64,000 nt of DNA from a virus, in the IMG/VR virus record IMGVR_UViG_3300032215_000682, positions 51,637 through 115,636 of that record; one strand, given 5' to 3'. Positions 57,921 through 64,000 of the stretch are shown one piece after another; the stretch's first letter is position 1, and each line of letters opens with the position of its first letter. The notes under the pieces were generated by a model. The model was not told the DNA's origin. It ran no database searches and saw only the letters and a program-made list of their open reading frames with translations. Position numbers and translations under genes: made by a program.

Positions 57921-58703
57921 ATGGATTTACCATTTACTCCTGTAGTAGGAGAACAAAAAAATGCAAGAAAACTTCTTATTTTTTCACAAACTAAAGTGGG
58001 TAAAACAACAGCCCTATCAATGCTTCCTAATAATCTTATTATAGATTTGGAAGATGGTAGTGATTTTGTTGGAGGACTTAGAATAAATGTGAGAAAAGAA
58101 GCAGCTTTACAAGGAAAGAAGCCTTTAGATATAATTGTAGATATATCTAATAGTATTAAAAAAGAGAATGAAAAACAAGGAAAACATGTTTATGATTATA
58201 TATCTCTTGATACATCTACAGCATTAGAAGAAGAAGCTAGAAAATATGCAGTGGAATTATATAAAAGAACCTTAATGGGAAATAAATTCACTGGTACAGA
58301 TGTAGTTACAGAACTTCCTAATGGCGCAGGTTATAATTTTTTAAGAAATGCTTTTGATAAAATATATTCTTTATTTGAAGGTCTTCCTGGAATTTGTTTA
58401 ATATTATCTTGTCATATAAAAATGACAGCAATATCAAAAGAAGGAAAGGATTTTCAAGCAAATGATATTTTATTAACAGGTAAATTAAAATCTCAGGTGT
58501 GTGCAGATGCAGATGCAATAGGATATATGTACAGAGATAAAGAAAATCCACTAAAAACAATGATTTCATTTAAAACAAATGAACTTGATTTAGTTAGTGG
58601 TGCAAGACCAGAACATTTAAAACAAAAAGAATTTACATTATTAGAATATAATCCTAATACAAAGGAAATGAAAGCTAATTGGGAAGAGATTTTTTTAAAA
58701 TAA
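57921..58703 (+). CDS. Sak4-like RecA-fold ATPase
   Basis: 260 residues. ARKLLIFSQTKVGKTT (residues 15-30) is a variant P-loop; LIIDLEDGSDFVGG and YDYISLDTSTALEEEARKYA (Walker B) follow, as in Sak4/Rad52-associated phage recombinases. Shorter than RecA. Probably works with the SSB-like protein (59536) in annealing or recombination-dependent replication. Confidence 0.82.
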   Translation: MDLPFTPVVGEQKNARKLLIFSQTKVGKTTALSMLPNNLIIDLEDGSDFVGGLRINVRKEAALQGKKPLDIIVDISNSIKKENEKQGKHVYDYISLDTSTALEEEARKYAVELYKRTLMGNKFTGTDVVTELPNGAGYNFLRNAFDKIYSLFEGLPGICLILSCHIKMTAISKEGKDFQANDILLTGKLKSQVCADADAIGYMYRDKENPLKTMISFKTNELDLVSGARPEHLKQKEFTLLEYNPNTKEMKANWEEIFLK

Positions 58704-58707
58704 TATT

Positions 58708-59511
58708 ATGAATAGAAATGATAGAGACAAACTTGTAAAAGAAAGGTTTTTAGAAAAATATGTAGAAATAGTGCTAGATTTACAAGGTATGAATGGGTAT
58801 ATAGGTAAAAAAGGAAAAGTAGTAGATATACAAGCAGGAGATCATAGCACTATGTTGAGAGTAGAAGGAGAAAATTTAAATATTTGGATGTATATTTCTG
58901 AAATAGAACTAATACCAGAAGAAGCCCCAATTCCTCATAAAGAAAAACAAATAACATTTCTACCTAAAACTATAGAGAATGTTGATGAATGGGGAAATTC
59001 TTATATTATACATTTGCTTCCAAATTCTGATGAAAAATTTATATATCTCTCAACAGCATTAAGAACCCTTCTTAATATTAAAGATGGGGAATATATAAGT
59101 TTTGCAGTGGATACAGAAAATAAATTGTATTATATTTGTAAAGAGAATGATAGTAATAATGGCTATAAAGTGGAGCATGGTAAAATAGAAAGTAATGTTG
59201 AATGGCGCAATCTTTATAATACATTTAATAATGAAAAAACAAAGCCTAATGATGGAAAATTAATATTACATGTTTCTCATTATGAAAGAGAGCAAGATGA
59301 ATTTCCAGATTATAGTTTGTTTCTTATAAATGAATCTTGGGAAATGGTCAAGAAAGCTAAAGATGTAAAAATTTCTGCAAAAAGCTATTTTGATAATGTT
59401 TATAAACCTCAAATAAAAATGGTAGATTGGGGAATAGATAATTTTGAAGTAGAAGTAGATAAAGCAGTAAACTTAATAGAAGAGCCTCAAATAGCAAGAA
59501 TTAGAAGATAA
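58708..59511 (+). CDS. Hypothetical protein with KOW/SH3-like N-terminus
   Basis: 267 residues. YIGKKGKVVDIQAGDHSTMLRVEGENLNIWMYISEIELI (near residues 31-70) looks like an SH3/KOW barrel. A second beta-rich section around 75-140 and a helical C-terminus. Encoded between the Sak4 and SSB-like genes, so a replication or recombination accessory role is likely. Confidence 0.55.
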   Translation: MNRNDRDKLVKERFLEKYVEIVLDLQGMNGYIGKKGKVVDIQAGDHSTMLRVEGENLNIWMYISEIELIPEEAPIPHKEKQITFLPKTIENVDEWGNSYIIHLLPNSDEKFIYLSTALRTLLNIKDGEYISFAVDTENKLYYICKENDSNNGYKVEHGKIESNVEWRNLYNTFNNEKTKPNDGKLILHVSHYEREQDEFPDYSLFLINESWEMVKKAKDVKISAKSYFDNVYKPQIKMVDWGIDNFEVEVDKAVNLIEEPQIARIRR

Positions 59512-59535
59512 TTGATAGTAAATTAAAAACAAAAA

Positions 59536-60129
59536 ATGAATTTTAACACAAAAACAGAAAAGACAACACAATGGACAAGTCCTAAATTTAATGTAGGATG
59601 GAATCAAGCTAAAATAGAAAATATTTCTATTAAAACAGCTACAACAGGTAAAAAACAATTGAAATTTCAAGTGTATGGCCCACCAATTACAACAGAAGGT
59701 TTTAAACCATTCATGAAAGCAGATAAGGTGACACCATATGCAGGACAATGTGGACTCATTCAAACATTCTATTTTGATGATACAAATGAAGAAGCTATGT
59801 CTAAAGTTATATCTCAAACCATCAATCCTATAGCTGTAGCTTTTGGTGTTAAAGAACAATTGGATGAAATTACATCATCAGGTGACATTACATCTCTTGA
59901 GAAATTTGTAGATGTGCTTAATAGGCTTTTCACTAATGAAGATCTTCCATATGTATGGATGAATTTTAGTGGTTCTGAATATGAAAAACCTGGCTCTACA
60001 TATCCTGGATATACACTTTCTTTTAGAAATATTGTTAAAGGAGAGCCTGATTTCACTAAAATGCCAGCAGGAATAATGAAAACTCTTGCTCCAAAAGCAG
60101 AAGATACATCAACTGATGTTGTTTTTTAA
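59536..60129 (+). CDS. Single-stranded DNA-binding protein candidate
   Basis: 197 residues. TSPKFNVGWNQAKIENISIKTATTGKKQLKFQVYGPP starts an OB-fold-like domain, then STYPGYTLSFRNIVKG; the C-terminal tail is acidic (APKAEDTSTDVVF), like the protein-interaction tips of SSBs (acidic then hydrophobic end). Followed by a strong terminator and less AT-biased than small genes, signs of high expression. Coats ssDNA during replication, by inference. Confidence 0.72.
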   Translation: MNFNTKTEKTTQWTSPKFNVGWNQAKIENISIKTATTGKKQLKFQVYGPPITTEGFKPFMKADKVTPYAGQCGLIQTFYFDDTNEEAMSKVISQTINPIAVAFGVKEQLDEITSSGDITSLEKFVDVLNRLFTNEDLPYVWMNFSGSEYEKPGSTYPGYTLSFRNIVKGEPDFTKMPAGIMKTLAPKAEDTSTDVVF

Positions 60130-60157
60130 ACATGTTGTATTTTAATTTTTAAATAAT

Positions 60158-60188
60158 AAAAGGGAGGAGAGAAATTTTCTCCCTTTTT
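60158..60188 (+). terminator. Terminator after SSB-like gene
   Basis: Perfect stem AAAGGGAG/CTCCCTTT with a 12-base AT-rich loop, then TTTTT. Confidence 0.85.
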
Positions 60189-60200
60189 AATTATATTTTT

Positions 60201-60614
60201 ATGAATGAACAAGAAATATTAGAAGGAAATAAAATATTAGCTGGATTTATGGAAATAGAAAAAGTAAATTTAACTCAATCTGATATTTATAGATTAACTT
60301 CTAGTCTTTATCATAGAATATTTACTAAAAATCATTGTAAATATTTAGATTTTGATAAATCATGGGATTGGTTAATACCTGTAGTAGAAAAAATAGAATC
60401 TATTAGAAATAAAAAATTTGGATGGTTTTGTGTCTACATAAATTCTAATAATTGTTCTATTCAAAGTAAATATTTATCTAAAGATATAGATGGAACACTT
60501 AATAAAACAATAAATGATGTTTTTTATACAGATTGGACATTAGACACAAAATTAGAGTCTGTATGGAAAGCATGTATATTATTTATAGAATTTTGGAATA
60601 AACAAGAAAAATAA
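60201..60614 (+). CDS. Hypothetical protein
   Basis: 137 residues; MNEQEILEGNKILAGFMEIEKVN, Trp-rich end (YTDWTLDTKLESVWKACILFIEFWNK). Mostly helical. First gene after a terminator, 12 bp downstream. Unknown. Confidence 0.55.
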   Translation: MNEQEILEGNKILAGFMEIEKVNLTQSDIYRLTSSLYHRIFTKNHCKYLDFDKSWDWLIPVVEKIESIRNKKFGWFCVYINSNNCSIQSKYLSKDIDGTLNKTINDVFYTDWTLDTKLESVWKACILFIEFWNKQEK

Positions 60615-60907
60615 TGAAAGAATTTACATACAAATTTACACTTCCAGATATTACATTAAAAGTAACAGAAGAAAAATCTCATTGGAAAGCTTATTCTTTA
60701 AATATGGGAAACACTTATATAGGTTGTATGGGTTATGATTTTTATAACAAAACTGCTGATTTAAGTTTATATCTTCCTTTTACTACAAGTTATGAAGTGA
60801 ATTTAGAAAAACCAGAAGATATTATTAATGAAATTTATATTTTTATGGAAAATAAGTTAACATACTTTAAAGATGAAGGGATAATAAGTAAAAAAATAAA
60901 AAAATAA
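60614..60907 (+). CDS. Hypothetical protein
   Basis: 97 residues; beta-rich with GNTYIGCMGYDFYNKTADLSLY and a basic end (DEGIISKKIKK). Overlaps the previous gene by one base. Unknown. Confidence 0.55.
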   Translation: MKEFTYKFTLPDITLKVTEEKSHWKAYSLNMGNTYIGCMGYDFYNKTADLSLYLPFTTSYEVNLEKPEDIINEIYIFMENKLTYFKDEGIISKKIKK

Positions 60908-61885
60908 ATGAATTTTTCAACAAAAACAAAAACACTCTATCAACAACTTTTAGAAAAAATTAATGAAGAAGATGTCTTTCAATATTATTTTCCTTTTACA
61001 TTAAACAAAATGTATTTAAGTCCATTTAGAAAAGACAATTTGCCTAGTTTTCATATTACAAGAAATAAAGAAGGAAATTTATTCTTTCATGATTTTGGAT
61101 TTGGTGGTGGAAATTGTATAAGATTTGTTGAATTATTATTCAGAATATCATATTCAGCAGCTTATACAAAAATATTAAAAGATTTTTCATTAAATGAGCC
61201 TATTAATAAAAACTATGAAAAAAGCTATATAAGTCTTCCTAAGCAAGAAAAGAAAGAATATAATATAAAGTTTAGCCCAAGGAAATTTAATGCCTTAGAG
61301 AGGATGTATTGGCTTCAATATAATATTACAGAAGAAGAATGTTTAGAAAATGAAATTTGGGTTCCTAAAAGTTTATTTATTAATGATAAGAAACAATATT
61401 TATCAAATGAGTTATTATTTATTTATAGATTCACAAAAGATGGAGAGCCAGATAAAAAGAAGATTTATAGACCTTTTAATAAAGAATTTAAGTGGGCAGG
61501 GTCTGTATCACAAAAATTAATTGAAGGAATAAATTATTTACCAAAGATTTCTAATATTGTTCTAATAACTTCATCAAGAAAGGATAGAATTGTGCTTTCT
61601 CATATATTTCCTGACACTGTGAATACACAAAATGAGAATGAAAAAGCCATTATAGAAAAAAATGATAGATTTTTTAATGAAAATTATGATGCTAAGTTTA
61701 TATTTTGGAATAATGATAAAAAAGGTAAAGAAGAAAATAAAAAATTAAATTCAAAAGGATATTTGTGGGTAAATATTCCTGATGAGTATGGAGTAAAAGA
61801 TCCTTCTGATTTAATAAAGAAATTAGGAGTGAAAGAAGGACAAAAGATTTTAAAACAAGAATTAATAAAAAAGGGCATATTATGA
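60908..61885 (+). CDS. Small DnaG-type primase
   Basis: 325 residues. LSPFRKDNLPSFHITRNKEGNLFFHDFGFGGGNCIRFVELLF (38-78) is the N-terminal DnaG-like domain, but the CHC2 zinc ligands of bacterial primase are absent. Toprim-like C-terminal region starts near ISNIVLITSSRKDRIVLS and has FWNNDKKGKEENKKLNSKG where Asp residues are expected (one Asp retained). The basic C-terminal tail may contact the helicase. Makes RNA primers for lagging-strand synthesis. Confidence 0.8.
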   Translation: MNFSTKTKTLYQQLLEKINEEDVFQYYFPFTLNKMYLSPFRKDNLPSFHITRNKEGNLFFHDFGFGGGNCIRFVELLFRISYSAAYTKILKDFSLNEPINKNYEKSYISLPKQEKKEYNIKFSPRKFNALERMYWLQYNITEEECLENEIWVPKSLFINDKKQYLSNELLFIYRFTKDGEPDKKKIYRPFNKEFKWAGSVSQKLIEGINYLPKISNIVLITSSRKDRIVLSHIFPDTVNTQNENEKAIIEKNDRFFNENYDAKFIFWNNDKKGKEENKKLNSKGYLWVNIPDEYGVKDPSDLIKKLGVKEGQKILKQELIKKGIL

Positions 61886-62214
61886 AGTATTTAGTAAAAC
61901 AAACAAAGTATTATTTTGATGGTCATGGAGAAGGTATGGTCGGGGAAGGATCAGAAAATAAATTTATTAGTGATAATCCTGTTTATGGGTTTGTAGATAA
62001 TGATTATGAGGGTTATTATTATGATTTAGAAGATGTAGATCCAGAAAGTGGTGATATAAAAGGAGAAATAAAAGAAAATTGTATGGCTGATGAAGATAAT
62101 TTACATGAACAAGATGGATATAACTGTACAGCATATACTTATGAAGTTAAAAAAATCTCAGATGAAGAAGCAGAAAGAATTAATAAAATTTTAGAAGAAT
62201 ATAATAAAATATAA
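61882..62214 (+). CDS. Acidic hypothetical protein
   Basis: 110 residues, strongly acidic (YGFVDNDYEGYYYDLEDVDPESGDIKGEIKENC). Overlaps the primase stop (ATGA). Acidic phage proteins sometimes mimic DNA; nothing specific seen. Confidence 0.55.
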   Translation: MKYLVKQTKYYFDGHGEGMVGEGSENKFISDNPVYGFVDNDYEGYYYDLEDVDPESGDIKGEIKENCMADEDNLHEQDGYNCTAYTYEVKKISDEEAERINKILEEYNKI

Positions 62215-62504
62215 TGAGAAAAAGAGCAGATGATTTTAAATTATATCAAATTAGAAATACATGTTCAATGAGAGAAATGTCTTTTGTGCATGATTATAAT
62301 TTTAGAGAGGATGTATTAACTATAGAAGAGTTTAATAGTGTAGTACAAAAGTATAATAGTAAAACAAGATTTAAAACAATTTTGTATAATTGTACAATAA
62401 AAGACTTAGAATTTAAGTTAATAGAAAAGTTTGGATTTAAGAAAGTATATGAATATATGGGAAATGGAGGTATGATGGTTAGTGTATTAATAAAAACAAT
62501 ATAA
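62214..62504 (+). CDS. Hypothetical protein
   Basis: 96 residues; MRKRADDFKLYQIRNTCSMREMSF; ends MVSVLIKTI. TAATG coupling with both neighbours. Unknown. Confidence 0.5.
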   Translation: MRKRADDFKLYQIRNTCSMREMSFVHDYNFREDVLTIEEFNSVVQKYNSKTRFKTILYNCTIKDLEFKLIEKFGFKKVYEYMGNGGMMVSVLIKTI

Positions 62505-62680
62505 TGGAAACAACTAAAGAAATAAAATGTTCTTGTAAAGACGAATGGCAAGATAAAATATATGGACTAGGAAGAAGACTTATGAATGCTTTTGGAAAAC
62601 CTCATAAAGGATATAGATGTACAGTGTGTGGAAAAGAAAACACACAAAATGAAAAATTTCCAAAATTAAATTCTAAATAA
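62504..62680 (+). CDS. 58-residue zinc-ribbon protein, crAss-like family
   Basis: KCSCKDEWQDKIYGLGRRLMNAF...YRCTVCGKEN: C-x-C and CTVC knuckles around a D-K-x-Y-G-x-G-x-R core, a small protein recurrent in crAss-like and other Bacteroidota phages. Function unknown. Confidence 0.7.
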   Translation: METTKEIKCSCKDEWQDKIYGLGRRLMNAFGKPHKGYRCTVCGKENTQNEKFPKLNSK

Positions 62681-62701
62681 TGTATATTTTAAAGAAAACA
62701 A

Positions 62702-63022
62702 ATGACAATAAATACAGAAAAAGTAAAACAATCAAATTTATTTAAAATATTAGACTTAGCAATAGAAAAAGGATTTACATTTCCTGCTAAAAATACAACA
62801 CAAATATATTTATTTATAAGAGAATGGCTTGAAGCACAAGATATTTTTATTGTAATTAAAAAATATGAGGGAATGACAAAACCTTATTTACATGAATTAA
62901 GAATTGGCAATAGAGTGGTGACACCTACAGCAGTTGATTCTTGTGAAACAGCTAAACTTTCTGTAGAAAAAGCCATTTTATATTGTTTAAATCAAAAAGT
63001 GTTTGCTAATGATAATAAATAA
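62702..63022 (+). CDS. Hypothetical protein
   Basis: 106 residues; FKILDLAIEKGFTFPAKNTTQIYLFIREWLEAQDIFI then a beta hairpin (YLHELRIGNRVV) and helical end. Unknown. Confidence 0.5.
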   Translation: MTINTEKVKQSNLFKILDLAIEKGFTFPAKNTTQIYLFIREWLEAQDIFIVIKKYEGMTKPYLHELRIGNRVVTPTAVDSCETAKLSVEKAILYCLNQKVFANDNK

Positions 63023-63275
63023 ATTTATACTAGAATATGAAAGTAGTGTTATGGAAGAGGGTAATGAATATTTACCAATTTTAACATCCTTATCTAAAGA
63101 AGATTTAGTGATATTTATTCAAAATAATAATAAAGATATTAAGTTTTCAGGGCCTTGGGAGACAGGATTTATTAAAGAGTTTAATAGACATCTCAGTAAA
63201 TATGAGATAGATAATTTAGAAAAGTTTTTATTTACATTAGATGAATGGTTTGATAAAGAAAAAATTAAAATATGA
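63009..63275 (+). CDS. Hypothetical protein
   Basis: 88 residues from the ATG at 63009 (MIINKFILEYESSVMEEGNE), overlapping the previous gene by 14 bp. Acidic, helical C-terminus. Ends overlapping the UDG-like start by 4 bp. Confidence 0.5.
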   Translation: MIINKFILEYESSVMEEGNEYLPILTSLSKEDLVIFIQNNNKDIKFSGPWETGFIKEFNRHLSKYEIDNLEKFLFTLDEWFDKEKIKI

Positions 63276-63919
63276 ATGAATTAGAACAAAGACTTTCTCC
63301 TTATATTGAGGAAAAATGGCTTAAATTTCTTGTTCCATTTTTTAATGCTCATCCAGAAATATTTAAAACACTTTCTGAAAGAAAAACTAAATGTAAAATA
63401 GTTCCTGAACAAAAAGATATGTTTAATGTTTTTAAATATACACCATTTGATAATGTAAAAGTTGTTATTATAGCAGATACTCCATATAATGAATTAATTA
63501 ATGGAAAAATAAAAGCTAATGGACTTGCTTATAGCTTAGACAATAGTTTATATATTTCTAAAAGTTTACAGAAAATTAGAGGTGAGATAGAAGATGAAAT
63601 TGCACAAGGACAGCCTATTAATTTTAATACAAATTTAGAACATTGGGCTAAGCAAGGAATATTATTATTGAACACATCATTAACAGCAGAATTAAATTGG
63701 AAAGAAGCTCATATTTATTTATGGAAACCCTTTACAGAACATGTTATTAAAACATTAAATGAATATAGCTCTGGTGTAATATATTGTTTGTGGGGAAAAA
63801 ATTCTGAACAATATAGACATTTAATAAACAAAAATAATTATATTTTAGAAGATAAATATTTTTCAAGAATTAATGAAATATTAAAAGAAAATAATAAAGA
63901 TAAGATAGAATGGATATAG
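63272..63919 (+). CDS. Uracil-DNA glycosylase fold protein, catalytically degenerate
   Basis: 215 residues. The family 1 UDG frame is visible: VKVVIIADTPYN (62-73) at the GQDPYH position, KANGLAYSLDN, WAKQGILLLNTSLTAE, HIYLWKPFTEHVI and LWGKNSEQ. The catalytic Asp is replaced (T70), the His of PYH is Asn, and the HPSP leucine-loop motif is missing, the sequence going straight to YFSRINEIL. It probably still binds DNA but should not cut the uracil bond efficiently. Ends at TAG. Confidence 0.75.
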   Translation: MNELEQRLSPYIEEKWLKFLVPFFNAHPEIFKTLSERKTKCKIVPEQKDMFNVFKYTPFDNVKVVIIADTPYNELINGKIKANGLAYSLDNSLYISKSLQKIRGEIEDEIAQGQPINFNTNLEHWAKQGILLLNTSLTAELNWKEAHIYLWKPFTEHVIKTLNEYSSGVIYCLWGKNSEQYRHLINKNNYILEDKYFSRINEILKENNKDKIEWI

Positions 63920-64000
63920 AAATAAAACATGATGATGAGAATAAATTTAAGAATTATTTTTATGACAGTACAAAAGCAAGACTTGATGCAATAATGTGTC
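63910..64000 (+). CDS. N-terminal fragment of a further gene
   Basis: Starts MDIEIKHDDENKFKNYFYDS inside the last 10 bp of the UDG-like gene and runs off the right edge. Acidic start; too short to identify. Confidence 0.45.
   Translation, partial: MDIEIKHDDENKFKNYFYDSTKARLDAIMC

Noticed and set aside
1-64000. Stop-codon reassignment (TAG or TGA recoding), known in some crAss-like phages
   Set aside because: TAG ends genes at 54560 and 63919 and TGA ends many coupled genes (ATGA). Core genes read through without in-frame TAG, and no tRNA with a CTA or TCA anticodon is convincing.
1-64000. Integrase or att sites indicating lysogeny
   Set aside because: No tyrosine or serine recombinase and no repeat pair beside a tRNA that would look like an attachment site.

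Overview
The window is 64 kb of a strongly AT-rich tailed-phage genome that looks like a crAss-like phage (order Crassvirales) of a Bacteroidota host. The call rests on a large terminase, portal, acidic scaffold-like protein and major capsid protein encoded in that order on one strand. It also rests on a very large tail 'muzzle' type protein, and on an opposite-strand replication arm with a family B polymerase, DnaB-like helicase, Sak4-like ATPase, SSB-like protein, small DnaG-like primase and a UDG-fold protein. Start codons follow A-rich stretches rather than Shine-Dalgarno sequences, and several promoters match the Bacteroidota -33/-7 (TTG / TAnnTTTG) pattern. Both ends of the window cut through genes, so it is part of a larger genome. 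I see no phage RNA polymerase here.

Layout. (1) 1-37,255, minus strand: the late arm. It reads from 37 kb down to 1: small early-late genes and two GIY-YIG homing endonucleases (32-37 kb), packaging and head genes (20-32 kb), a long series of Cys-rich fibre/adaptor proteins (13-20 kb), a lysis-type membrane cassette (11.8-13.2 kb), a 704-residue tail fibre, an exonuclease, three connector/tail genes, the 1966-residue muzzle candidate and the start of a GH108 muramidase at the left edge. (2) 37,256-38,140: a divergent control region with a palindrome-marked promoter, an operator-like palindrome on its -33 box, a long 5' leader and another strong palindrome. (3) 38,141-44,700, mostly plus strand: an accessory arm with two terminator-flanked early genes, tRNA-Leu, tRNA-Asn, tRNA-Arg, tRNA relics, tiny ORFs, hairpin-rich spacers, a ParB-like protein, and one inverted gene (RepL-like) with its own copy of the late-type promoter. 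(4) 44,700-64,000, plus strand: glycosyltransferase, a highly coupled peptidase/AAA+/amidoligase cluster, then the replication genes interleaved with many small, often membrane or zinc-ribbon proteins.

How it works together. The replisome appears to be phage-encoded (primase, helicase with adjacent loader-like protein, SSB, Sak4, PolB) but the polymerase ends in a bacterial clamp-binding motif, suggesting it borrows the host sliding clamp. tRNAs for Leu-UUA, Arg-AGA, Asn and His fit the AT-rich codon use. Three minus-strand units (connector/tail genes, the 37-kb small-gene operon, the RepL-like gene) share one promoter architecture with fixed spacing, which points to coordinated control by one DNA-binding factor.

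The most unusual items are this three-copy promoter, the amidoligase/C26-peptidase/AAA+ operon, the degenerate UDG lacking its catalytic motifs, a T9SS-type domain inserted in the muzzle protein, and a cluster of candidate structured RNAs at 39.4-44.7 kb.
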